Positions 8,422 to 16,905 of a stretch of DNA of 51,088 nt are shown here, one piece after another. The notes under the pieces were generated by a model that was given only the letters and a program-made list of their open reading frames with translations, made no database searches and was not told where the DNA came from. This stretch comes from Leisingera sp. ANG-M1 (GTDB taxonomy: Bacteria > Pseudomonadota > Alphaproteobacteria > Rhodobacterales > Rhodobacteraceae): positions 27,646-78,733 of the forward strand of contig NZ_JWLC01000016.1 in the NCBI RefSeq assembly GCF_000813745.1. The letters are read 5' to 3'. Positions within the stretch are counted from its first letter, which is position 1. Each line of letters begins with the position of its first letter. Made by a program: the position numbers and the translations under genes.

Positions 8422-9745
8422 TCTGCGCCCCTTTCACCTTGGGAAGGAAGAACTCCCGGAAGATCGGATAGATATGGCCGGGCTGCGAAACCCGCTGCAT
8501 TTCGAAATGCTGCGCCTGCTCTTTCACCTCGCGGTAGTTTTGCCACAGGTCTTCGCCTGCTTCCGGGTTGTTCAGCAGCATCTCGGCCGCTTCGTCCACG
8601 ATCTCCACATAAGCGTAGAACTGGCTCACCGGCAGCAGATCATTCAGAAGCAGGTTTTTGCACCTGACCGAGTCATTGCCGAAGTTTTCGCCATCCGAGG
8701 CCTGGGCGCCGTAGATGTTCCACTCATCCGGCGGATAGCGCTCTTCGATGATTTCCTTCATCTTTTCCAGCGCGGTCGACACGATGGTGCCGCCGGTTTC
8801 GCGGGCATAGAAGAAGGTTTCCTCATCGACTTCCTGGGCGTGGTGAGTATGGCGCACGAACACCAATTCTGTGTGCTCGTAGCAGCGCTCCAGGAACAGG
8901 TGCAGCAGCAGGAAGAAGCGTTTCGCCAGATCCTTCTCGCGCTCCTGCATGGAACCGGACACATCCATCAGGCAGAACACAACGGCGCGGGAGTTGCGGA
9001 TCTTCTCGGGCACAAAGGTGTCGTAGCGCAGATCCAGCGGATCGATGTAACCAACCACCTTGCGCTTGCGGATGATGCCTTCCAGCCGTTTCTTCAGCTC
9101 ATCCAGGAAAGCCTCCTGCGGCGCGGTGCGCTCGTCCAGCGCCTCCAGCTCGGCGATTTGCTCTTCAAGCTCCTTCTGGGTTTTTGTCGTGGGGCGCTGC
9201 AGCGCAATGCGGCGGCCCAGAGAATTGCGCATGGTGCGCACCAGGTTGAGGTTGTTGGGCGTGCCCGCCGTGGTGAGGCCCGCGCGGCGGGTGCCAATGG
9301 TCTCGGTTTCCACCGTTGCCTTTTCGACCAGGTCCGGCAGTTCCAGCCCTTCGAACAGGATTTCCAGGTATTCCTCCTGGGTCAGGGTGAAGGAAAACTC
9401 GTCCTCGCCATCCCCGTCTTCGGAGGCCTTGCGGCCGCCCTCGCCTGCGCCGCCCTGCGGCCGTTTGATGGTGTCGCCGACAACAAAATCCTTGTTGCCG
9501 GGCAGCACATGGCGGCGGGTGCCGCCTTTTGAGGAGTGAAAGAACCGCGGCTCTTTCAGACCTTTTGAAGGTATGGTGACCTTTTCGCCTTCGTCCGGGA
9601 CGCCGCTGCCGCTTTGGATCGACTTCCCCCGGACCGACTGATCGACGCGCTCCTTAATATTCTCCCGGGCCCGCCGCAGGAACCGTTGCCGGTTCCCGAG
9701 GCTTTTGCCCTTCGGATTGGCGCGCCTGTCGATGAAATGATGCAT
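8408..9745 (-). CDS. yeaH: YeaH/YhbH (DUF444) family protein with von Willebrand-like metal site
   Basis: A 445-residue protein of the YeaH/YhbH family. Its C-terminal half is von Willebrand factor A-like with the metal-ion motif D-x-S-x-S (LMDVSGSMQ, Asp261-Ser263-Ser265). The N-terminus is basic and the middle has an acidic low-complexity stretch (ASEDGDGEDEF) and a charged coiled-coil-like stretch (KTQKELEEQIAELEALDER, about 188-206). It is the constant partner of the PrkA/YeaG kinase and may be a substrate or adaptor; the molecular role is unproven. It lies 18 bases after prkA and overlaps spoVR. Confidence 0.93.
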   Translation of the reverse strand: MHHFIDRRANPKGKSLGNRQRFLRRARENIKERVDQSVRGKSIQSGSGVPDEGEKVTIPSKGLKEPRFFHSSKGGTRRHVLPGNKDFVVGDTIKRPQGGAGEGGRKASEDGDGEDEFSFTLTQEEYLEILFEGLELPDLVEKATVETETIGTRRAGLTTAGTPNNLNLVRTMRNSLGRRIALQRPTTKTQKELEEQIAELEALDERTAPQEAFLDELKKRLEGIIRKRKVVGYIDPLDLRYDTFVPEKIRNSRAVVFCLMDVSGSMQEREKDLAKRFFLLLHLFLERCYEHTELVFVRHTHHAQEVDEETFFYARETGGTIVSTALEKMKEIIEERYPPDEWNIYGAQASDGENFGNDSVRCKNLLLNDLLPVSQFYAYVEIVDEAAEMLLNNPEAGEDLWQNYREVKEQAQHFEMQRVSQPGHIYPIFREFFLPKVKGAQNAGS

Positions 9746-9763
9746 GTTGCACAGCGCTCCTCT

Positions 9764-11698
9764 TTAGCCCGCCTTGTTGACGCGCATGTACCATTCGACC
9801 AGACGCCGCACCTGGCGGTCGGTATAGCCGTGGCCGCGCATCCGCTCGACGAACTCCTGGTGCTTGCCTTCGGTCTTGCTGTCCTTCTTGGACCCGAAGG
9901 AGATCACCGGCAGCAGTTCCTCGACCTGGCTGAACATGTGCTTCTCGATCACATCGCGCAGCTTCTCATAGGAGTTCCAGGCCGGGTTCTTGCCGGTGTT
10001 CGCACGGTGGCGCAGGGCAAACTTCACAACCTCGTTGCGGAAGTCCTTGGGATTGGCGATGCCCACCGGCTTCTCGATCTTGGAGAGCTCGGCATCCAGC
10101 ACCTCGCGGTTGTAAAGCTGGCCGGTGTCCGGATCCTTGTAGTCCTGCTCCTCGATCCAGGCGTCAGCATAGGAGATATAACGGTCAAAGACGTTCTGGC
10201 CGTACTCGGTATAGCTTTCGAGGTACGCCTTCTGGATCTCGTTGCCGATGAACTCCTCGTAGCGCGGTGCCAGTTCGGTCTTGATGAACTCAAGATACTT
10301 CTGCTCCGTCTCCTGGGGGAACTGCTCGCGTTTGATCATCTGCTCCAGCACATACATCAGATGCACCGGGTCCGCCGCGACCTCGTCCGTGTCGAAGTTG
10401 AAGGTGGTCGACAGCACCTTGAAGGCAAAGCGGGTGGAAATGCCGTTCATCCCCTCGTCCACGCCGGCACGGTCCTGATATTCCTGCACCGTCTTGGCCT
10501 TGGGGTCGGTGTCCTTCAGGCTCTCGCCGTCATAGACCCGCATCTTCGAGTAGAGGTTCGAATTCTCATGCGGCTTCAGGCGGGTCAGCACCGAGAAGCG
10601 GCTGAGGATCTTCAGCGTCTCCGGCGCGCAGGGCGCGTTGCGCAGCTCGCTGTTCTCGATCAGTTTGTCGTAGATCATCGACTCGTCCGAGACGCGCAAG
10701 CAGTAGGGCACCTTGACGATCGACACCCTGTCGATGAAGGCCTCGTTGTTCTTGTTGTTCTTGAAGCTCTGCCATTCGCTCTCGTTCGAGTGCGCCAGGA
10801 TCAGGCCGTTGAATGGGATCGCACCGAAGCTTTCGGTGCCCATATAGTTGCCTTCCTGGGTCGCCGTCAGCAGCGGGTGCAGCATTTTGATCGGCGCCTT
10901 GAACATCTCGACAAATTCCAGGATCCCCTGGGTCGAGCGGTTCAGGCCGCCGGAGAAGCTGTAGGCATCCGGGTTGTCCTGGCTGAAATGCTCCAGCTGG
11001 CGGATGTCGACCTTGCCGACCAGGGTCGAGATATCCTGGTTGTTCTCATCGCCCGGCTCCACCTTGGAAACACAGATCCGGCGCAGCCGCGACGGATACA
11101 GGCGCACAACCGAGAACTTGTTGATATCGCCGTCAAATTCATCCAGCCGCTGCACCGCCCAGGGCGACATCAGCCCCGGCAGCCGGTGCTGGGCAATGCC
11201 GTATTCCTCTTCCAGCACCTTGCCCATGCGGACCGGATCAAACAGACCCAGCGGGCTTTCGAAGATCGGCGAGATCTGGTCGCCAGCCTTCAGCACATAG
11301 ATCGGCTGATCCTCGACCAGGCGCTTCAGACGTTCCGCCAGCGAGGATTTGCCGCCGCCGACCGGACCCAGAAGGTAGAGGATCTGCTTGCGCTCCTCCA
11401 ACCCTTGCGCGGCGTGGCGGAAATAGCCGACGATGCGCTCGATAGTGTCTTCCATGCCGTAGAAGTCGTGGAAAGCGCTGTAGCGCTTGATCGTGCGGTT
11501 CTGAAAGATCGGCCCGAGCCGCGCGTCCTTGGACGTGTCCACCAGCTCTTCTTCGCCAATGGCCTTCAGCATCCTCTCGGCGACGTTTGCGTACAGGCTG
11601 GGATCGTCACGGCAGGCGTTCAAATAGTCCTGCAGCGGCATCTCCTGCTCGCGCGTCTCGCCGTACTGCTCTGCAAAAAGTTCGGCAATGTCTTTCAT
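9764..11698 (-). CDS. prkA: PrkA serine protein kinase (YeaG family)
   Basis: A 644-residue protein with an N-terminal AAA-type ATPase core, Walker A GPVGGGKSS at 111-119, and the C-terminal PrkA domain. Length and sequence match the PrkA/YeaG family of serine kinases, linked to nitrogen and stationary-phase stress in other bacteria. It is the first gene of the three-gene operon. Start: the first ATG after an AGGAGG placed 11 bases upstream; the 5' leader then enters a 750-bp gap with an AT-rich core that probably holds the promoter. An open frame on the same strand (140 codons) ends at the start codon in an ATGA overlap but looks non-coding. Confidence 0.94.
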   Translation of the reverse strand: MKDIAELFAEQYGETREQEMPLQDYLNACRDDPSLYANVAERMLKAIGEEELVDTSKDARLGPIFQNRTIKRYSAFHDFYGMEDTIERIVGYFRHAAQGLEERKQILYLLGPVGGGKSSLAERLKRLVEDQPIYVLKAGDQISPIFESPLGLFDPVRMGKVLEEEYGIAQHRLPGLMSPWAVQRLDEFDGDINKFSVVRLYPSRLRRICVSKVEPGDENNQDISTLVGKVDIRQLEHFSQDNPDAYSFSGGLNRSTQGILEFVEMFKAPIKMLHPLLTATQEGNYMGTESFGAIPFNGLILAHSNESEWQSFKNNKNNEAFIDRVSIVKVPYCLRVSDESMIYDKLIENSELRNAPCAPETLKILSRFSVLTRLKPHENSNLYSKMRVYDGESLKDTDPKAKTVQEYQDRAGVDEGMNGISTRFAFKVLSTTFNFDTDEVAADPVHLMYVLEQMIKREQFPQETEQKYLEFIKTELAPRYEEFIGNEIQKAYLESYTEYGQNVFDRYISYADAWIEEQDYKDPDTGQLYNREVLDAELSKIEKPVGIANPKDFRNEVVKFALRHRANTGKNPAWNSYEKLRDVIEKHMFSQVEELLPVISFGSKKDSKTEGKHQEFVERMRGHGYTDRQVRRLVEWYMRVNKAG

Positions 11699-12445
11699 CT
11701 TGGATCAAGCCTCCTGGGTTTACTTGGCGCCGTTCCTCCTGGCGTTTTAAGTTCGCGCACAGACACAGGGCCCAGCACGTGGGCATAGGTGTCCGCGTCA
11801 GTGTTGAGTTCTGATTTCTGCTCGGCGCCGCTGCTGGCGTCATACGTCCGGCTGGCCGCTCTTGGCGGCGGCCTGCGCCCGGATACCAGGGCTATCGGCG
11901 TCGTGTTACTTACTCTCGAGCTTACACCAATTACGAACTTCTTACTATCTGAAAGTGGTGTACTTTTAATTAATTGCCAGAAACTTTTATGGGAAATTCT
12001 CATCACATCGCGGCGATCAGCACTGCAGCACGCAGCTTCTGCAGCGCGGCATTTCAAGGGCTTCCACGCAACCCGCCACCACAGATTGAAGGGCGCTGCC
12101 GCGCCTCGCCCGCACAACTCCCAAAGCCCGCCGAAGCACGCGCCTTTTCAGCCTTGCCGCAGAGTTCCTGGCAAAAATAAGGCACCACCCGCCCCTTGCC
12201 GGCTGCAGATTGAATCATCACAGCGGCGTGAAAAAGCTTAAAAAATCTGCGGCAGTCAGGACACGGTTGCTGCAAAATTCGCTTCAAGTCCGGCCTGCAT
12301 GCTCTGGACAGCACAGAAAAAATCGTCACAGTATGGCCTCAAAATGGCCGCAAAAGACGGCCGCTGGGCAAAAGTACAGGCAAACGGAACCACGCTGCGC
12401 AGGCCAATTTCAGGCCGCGCCGCTAACACAGATGAGCGGTAAACA
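11699..12445. other. Long intergenic region between prkA (minus) and the adhesin operon (plus)
   Basis: This 747-bp gap separates two divergent operons. About 11900-12000 is markedly AT-rich, with TTAATTAATT and a TACACC/GGTGTA inverted pair about 28 bases apart; it is the best place for divergent promoters. About 12235-12300 is A-rich. No RNA gene or convincing protein was found; open frames on both strands are compositionally unlike proteins. The size suggests complex regulation of the adhesin. Confidence 0.4.
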
Positions 12446-15400
12446 ATGAGCACGGTCGCATATATTACCCGCGATATGGCGGGCACAACGCAGCATGGAA
12501 ATTTCTCCGAGGGCACCCCGGCGAGCATTGATGCCGGCCCTGTAAAGGACCTCTCCCTCAATCTCAGCCCGGCAGATGTCGAAAGCTATGCCCGCCGCGG
12601 CAGCGATCTGCACATCACCTTGGCTAACGGCCAGGAACTGGTGCTGGAAAACTACTATTCCTTCAACGCAACCGGCGGTAAAAACCTGTTCCTCAGCGAG
12701 GAAGGCGAGTTCATTGAAGTGGTTCTGGAGGACAAGGCGGGCGGCATGCTGTTTGCCACCTACGAACCGCTTGAACTTGCTGGAAAATGGAGCGCCTACG
12801 ACGAGCTGGTGTTTCTGGACGTTGACCGGATTGAGCCGGTGGTTGCGCCGCTGGCGGCGCCGCTGTTCGGAGGCCTGGGCGCGGCCGGCGCTGCAGCCGG
12901 CGTTGTTGGCGCTGCAGTAGTTGCCGGCGGCGGCGGCGGCAACGGCGGGGATGGCGGCAACGGCAATGTCGAGCCGACGGTGGACAACCCCGATGCGACC
13001 TTTCCGATCTCCGGCTCCACCACGACGCCTGTTGAGATCACCGGCACCGGCGCCCCCGGCTCCGAGGTCACGGTCACCATCGGCACCTCCACCGAAACGA
13101 CCACAGTGGATGATGACGGCAAATGGTCGGTCACCTTCCCGGTCGACAGCCTGCCGGAAGACGGCGATTACTCTTCCGTGGTGCGTGTCGTCGACCCCGA
13201 TGACGAAGAATTCGAGCTGGACGGCCCCGATGTGGTAATCGACACCACCCCGCCGGAAGCCGAGATCACCAGCGGCGCGGTCTCGACCGGCGATACCGTC
13301 AATGGCGAGGAGCAGGCCGCAGGCCCGGTGATCACCGGCACTGGCGAGCCCGGCGCAACGGTGTCTCTTGAAATCGACGGCGCCACCCAGACCACAACCG
13401 TGGCAGAAGACGGCACCTGGTCGGTCACCTTTGCACCGGAAGAGATCCGCGAAGGCGAATACGAGACCGAAATCACCATCACCACGACCGATGACTTCGG
13501 CAACAGCTCGACCACAACCGATACGCTGGCTGTGGACACCGTGGCCCCGCCGGTGGCGCTGGACACGGTCGAAGGCGACGACATCATCAACGCCGCAGAG
13601 GCGTCGGACGGGGTGGTCCTGTCCGGCACCGGCGAAGCCGGCGCCTCGATCCTGGTGGAGTTCCAGGGCGCGACCCGCACCACAACGGTTGGCGAGGACG
13701 GCACCTGGTCGGTGAACTACGGCGCGGCCAAGATCACCGACGGCGATTATGACAGCGAGGTGAAAATCACCAGCGCTGATGCCCACGGCAACACCACTGT
13801 CGAAACAAGCACTGTCCGGATCGACACCACGGTGAACGCTGGGCTGGACAGCGGCCAGGCAGGCGGCGACGACATGATCAACGCGGCGGAAGCTGCGGCC
13901 GGTGTGACACTGACGGGCACTGCTGACGCCGGCGCCACGGTCGAAGTCACTTTCCAGGGCATCACCCGTTCCGTCACCGCAGGCGAAGACGGCACCTGGA
14001 GCGTGGACTTTGCCGCTTCGGAAATCGCGGCAGGCGAATACGACGCCCCGGTCAGCGTCACCGCAACCGACGCCAACGGCAATACCGAGACCGTGGACGG
14101 CACCTTGCGGGTGGACACTGCAACCGAGGTTGCCATTGACGCGAACCAGGCGGGCGGCGACGACATTGTCAACAATTCGGAGGCCAATGCAGGGCTGACC
14201 CTGACCGGCACCGGCGAGCCGGGCGCTGCGGTCAGCGTGACAGTCGAAGGCGTCACCCGCGAAGCGACGGTCGGCGATGACGGCACCTGGGCCGCGGTTT
14301 TCGAGGCGGGCGCGCTGCCCGCCGGCGAATATGACACCACGGTCAGCGTCACCCCGACCGACACAGCCGGGAACACGGCAACCGCCACTGCCGATCTGCA
14401 TGTCGACACGCTGGTCGACCCGCTGACCCTCGATTCCGGCGTCGAAGGCGACGATGTCGTCAACCTGACCGAACGCAGCGACGGGGTGACCCTGACCGGC
14501 ACGGTGGAGCCGGGCTCAACCGTTGTGGTGCAGCTGGGCAGTGCAACTGAAACCGCTACGGTGGACGCTTCCGGAAACTGGAGCGTGGATTTTGCAGCCG
14601 CGGACATTCCCGAGGGCAGCTATGATGCCGATGTGGTGGTGACTGCCACCGATGCGGCCGGCAATACCGCGGAAATCAATGACACGCTGGCGATTGACAC
14701 CGAAGTCTCGCCGCTGTCCGCGGATGCCGCGGCCGGCGACGGCGTGGTGAACCTGGCCGAGCGCGGCGCCGGCCTGACCTTGACTGGCACTGTGGAGCCG
14801 GGCTCGGAAGTACGCGTCACCGTCGGCGGCGTCACCCGCACGGCAGCTGTGGCAGACGATGGCAGCTGGAGCGCGGCCTTTGAACCGGGCGACCTGCGCG
14901 AAGGCACTTATGACACGACCGCGGAAATTCAGGCAACCGATGCGGCTGGCAACACCCGGACCATTACCCAGGACTTCAGCGTCGACACCGAGTATGACGC
15001 CCCGGACATCGGTGACGTCATCAGCACCGGCACCGGCGTCAGCGGCTTCTTCAGCGAAGACTTCGAGGCCGGCGATACGGCGCATGAGCTGACGGCCGCA
15101 GGCGGCGTCTCGGACATCACCGGCACGGAAACCGCCCTGACCGGCGGCCGGACCCTGTTCGACTTTGACAACGATGTGCCGGACGGATCGCACCTGGTGG
15201 TTAACCGCGTGGATGATGCCGGCAACAGCTCCGGCACCATGGTGGTTCTCGAAGATGGCGCAGGCGCCGATGTGCTGGACCATGCAGGCCTGTCGCAGTT
15301 CAACATCGACGAGCTGAACCTGGTGCATGCAGACGCCGTCGACCTGACCCTGACCGAGGCGGATATCAACGCGCTGTCGGGCAACTCCGACACCCTGACG

Positions 15401-15550
15401 GTGCACGGCGAGTCGGACGACACGCTCACCATCACCGGCGCGACCAAGGTCGGCACCGAGACCATCGATGGCGAAACTTACAACGTCTACACTCTCGGCG
15501 ACGACGGCACCACGGTGATCGTTGATGATGAAATCAACACCGTGATCTGA
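12446..15550 (+). CDS. BapA-type repetitive biofilm adhesin exported by type I secretion
   Basis: A 1034-residue very acidic protein with no Sec signal and almost no Cys. Residues 1-130 match the BapA-prefix-like domain (LHITLANGQELVLENYY, GEFIEVVLEDKAGG, YDELVFLDVDRIEPV); a Gly/Ala linker (about 138-172) follows. Seven Ig-like repeats of about 90 residues, each marked by G-x-W-[SA]-[VA] and ending V/I-DT, fill about 180-850. The last 180 residues (DVLNL-like INELNLVHADAVDLTLTEADINAL, then TYNVYTLGDDGTTVIVDDEINTVI) resemble the C-terminal secretion domain of such adhesins. RTX nonapeptides are absent. The three following genes form a type I exporter, so it is the likely cargo. It should act at the cell surface in adhesion or biofilm. 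No LapG-type cleavage site was recognised. Confidence 0.88.
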   Translation: MSTVAYITRDMAGTTQHGNFSEGTPASIDAGPVKDLSLNLSPADVESYARRGSDLHITLANGQELVLENYYSFNATGGKNLFLSEEGEFIEVVLEDKAGGMLFATYEPLELAGKWSAYDELVFLDVDRIEPVVAPLAAPLFGGLGAAGAAAGVVGAAVVAGGGGGNGGDGGNGNVEPTVDNPDATFPISGSTTTPVEITGTGAPGSEVTVTIGTSTETTTVDDDGKWSVTFPVDSLPEDGDYSSVVRVVDPDDEEFELDGPDVVIDTTPPEAEITSGAVSTGDTVNGEEQAAGPVITGTGEPGATVSLEIDGATQTTTVAEDGTWSVTFAPEEIREGEYETEITITTTDDFGNSSTTTDTLAVDTVAPPVALDTVEGDDIINAAEASDGVVLSGTGEAGASILVEFQGATRTTTVGEDGTWSVNYGAAKITDGDYDSEVKITSADAHGNTTVETSTVRIDTTVNAGLDSGQAGGDDMINAAEAAAGVTLTGTADAGATVEVTFQGITRSVTAGEDGTWSVDFAASEIAAGEYDAPVSVTATDANGNTETVDGTLRVDTATEVAIDANQAGGDDIVNNSEANAGLTLTGTGEPGAAVSVTVEGVTREATVGDDGTWAAVFEAGALPAGEYDTTVSVTPTDTAGNTATATADLHVDTLVDPLTLDSGVEGDDVVNLTERSDGVTLTGTVEPGSTVVVQLGSATETATVDASGNWSVDFAAADIPEGSYDADVVVTATDAAGNTAEINDTLAIDTEVSPLSADAAAGDGVVNLAERGAGLTLTGTVEPGSEVRVTVGGVTRTAAVADDGSWSAAFEPGDLREGTYDTTAEIQATDAAGNTRTITQDFSVDTEYDAPDIGDVISTGTGVSGFFSEDFEAGDTAHELTAAGGVSDITGTETALTGGRTLFDFDNDVPDGSHLVVNRVDDAGNSSGTMVVLEDGAGADVLDHAGLSQFNIDELNLVHADAVDLTLTEADINALSGNSDTLTVHGESDDTLTITGATKVGTETIDGETYNVYTLGDDGTTVIVDDEINTVI
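12990..14990 (+). repeat. Seven tandem Ig-like domain repeats in the adhesin gene
   Basis: About seven diverged units of roughly 270-290 bp encode the Ig-like domains. Each contains LTGTGEPGA-like and DDGTWSV-like core phrases followed by GxYD and TDAAGNT. DNA-level identity is moderate, but neighbouring units share runs that could recombine, so copy number may vary between strains. Confidence 0.85.
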
Positions 15551-15556
15551 TCTACC

Positions 15557-15583
15557 GGCCCGGCGGCTTCTGACTGGCGGGCC
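15557..15583 (+). terminator. Weak hairpin after the adhesin gene (possible attenuator)
   Basis: GGCCCG (15557-15562) can pair with CGGGCC (15578-15583) across a 15-base loop. There is no T-run. If it acts at all, it would lower readthrough from the adhesin to the exporter genes or protect the upstream mRNA 3' end. Confidence 0.25.
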
Positions 15584-15624
15584 CAAGACTTTGAAAAGCC
15601 TTGAACAAAAGGGCAAAGGGCAGG

Positions 15625-16905
15625 ATGCAACCGGGACGCTTTCTTTGCGCCATCGCAGTGATGTGCAGCCTGTCGGCCTGCGCCCAGGCACCGCTGCCCG
15701 GCGGTGCCGATGATGCCCCGCGCAGCAATTTCACCCAAACCGGCGAAAACACGTCAGAGGTCATCCAGGACCTGATGGAGCGCCGTTCGCTGCTCGCCCC
15801 CGGCAGTGCCTATGGCGAAGTGGCCGAGGCCGCCATTGCCGCATCGGCCCGCGCCGCTGAAGCCGAGCTGATTGGCGCCAAGCTGCGCGCCGAGGCAGCG
15901 TCCAAGAACTGGCTTCCGACTTTGGGGCCTTCGGTCAGCCTGACCGATCTGGGCGATGTGGTTGCCGGGCTGCTGATCGAGCAGGTTCTGTTTGATAACG
16001 GCCGCCGCAAGGCGGAGCGGGAATTCGCTGCCGCGGATGTCGAGGTTGCGGCTGTCAACCTCTCGCAGGACATGAACACCCGGGTGGAATCTGCGGTTGG
16101 CCTTTATGCAGCAGCGCTCCGCGGCGACGAACAGGCTGCCTATGGAAACCGTGCGCTTCACCGGATGCAGGAATTCCGCCGCATCGTGCAGGGCCGTGTC
16201 GATGGCGGGGTGTCCGACCGCGCCGACCTCAATGTGGTGGACAGCAAGATCAGCGGCATCCGCACATCCACCGCAACCGCCCAGGATGCGGCCGCTACCG
16301 CCCGCGCCGAGCTGCAGGCAATGACCGGCCGGGCCTTTCCGCAGAAACCCTCGCATCTGGACATCGGCACCCCGCCGGAACAGGTGCAGTTTCTGTCCGT
16401 GCTCAAGGCCGGTGCCGAAGCCAACCGCACTATCGCGCAGGCCAAGTCCGGCCGTGCCGGGCTGCTGCCGCAGCTTTCGGCGGCCCACAACCTGACCACA
16501 GACGGTTCCGGTTCCGGCTTGACGCTGAATACCGGCCAGCCGCTGGGGCTCGGCACGCCTGCCGCCATTCAAGCGCTGGAGGCCTCCAAGGAGGCTGCCA
16601 CCCGCCAGGTCGGCGAGGCTGAGGAAGCCGCGCGGCGCACCTACAGCCGTCAGGTGCAGCAGATCGCCTCCTACCGGCGCCAGGAGGGTGAAACCGCAGC
16701 CCTGGTGAACCGCAGCCGCGAGACTTACCGATTGTTCCAGAAACAGTTTGAGGCCGGGCAGCGGCCGGTGATGGAAGTGATCCAGGTCTACGAGGAGCTG
16801 GTGCGCCGCGAGCAGGCCTATATCGACGCGAAATACGAGGTGGTGCTGATCCAGCTGCAGCTGGCGCGCGACCTGGGGCTTCTGGCCGATGGGGACAAGA
16901 TTTGA
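15625..16905 (+). CDS. TolC/LapE-type outer membrane channel lipoprotein of the type I system
   Basis: About 426 residues from the ATG at 15625, which has a GGGCAGG-like ribosome site and gives a short lipoprotein signal, MQPGRFLCAIAVMCSLSAC, with the lipobox Cys at residue 19. An in-frame TTG at 15601 would add eight residues but has no ribosome site. The mature protein is an outer membrane efflux protein: two long helical repeats (KLRAEAASKNWLPTLGPSVSL; KSGRAGLLPQLSAAHNL) and a C-terminal coiled-coil hairpin ending VVLIQLQLARDLG. It should form the trimeric channel through which the adhesin leaves the cell. Its TGA overlaps the next gene's ATG/TTG region by 4 bases, implying coupled translation. 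Confidence 0.87.
   Translation: MQPGRFLCAIAVMCSLSACAQAPLPGGADDAPRSNFTQTGENTSEVIQDLMERRSLLAPGSAYGEVAEAAIAASARAAEAELIGAKLRAEAASKNWLPTLGPSVSLTDLGDVVAGLLIEQVLFDNGRRKAEREFAAADVEVAAVNLSQDMNTRVESAVGLYAAALRGDEQAAYGNRALHRMQEFRRIVQGRVDGGVSDRADLNVVDSKISGIRTSTATAQDAAATARAELQAMTGRAFPQKPSHLDIGTPPEQVQFLSVLKAGAEANRTIAQAKSGRAGLLPQLSAAHNLTTDGSGSGLTLNTGQPLGLGTPAAIQALEASKEAATRQVGEAEEAARRTYSRQVQQIASYRRQEGETAALVNRSRETYRLFQKQFEAGQRPVMEVIQVYEELVRREQAYIDAKYEVVLIQLQLARDLGLLADGDKI

Noticed and set aside
9614..11788. A 724-codon open frame on the plus strand opposite prkA
   Set aside because: Antisense shadow of a GC-rich coding gene: no ribosome site and composition rich in Leu/His/Arg/Ala without domains, while the minus strand encodes a clear PrkA.
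11695..12117. A 140-codon minus-strand frame ending with an ATGA overlap at the prkA start
   Set aside because: The overlap looks like coupling, but the protein is low-complexity, crosses the AT-rich promoter-like zone and has no ribosome site or homologue I recognise.
12410..14401. A 663-codon open frame on the minus strand opposite the adhesin
   Set aside because: It mirrors the repetitive adhesin DNA; its repeated GDGDRG-like residues come from the reverse complement of the Ig-like repeats.
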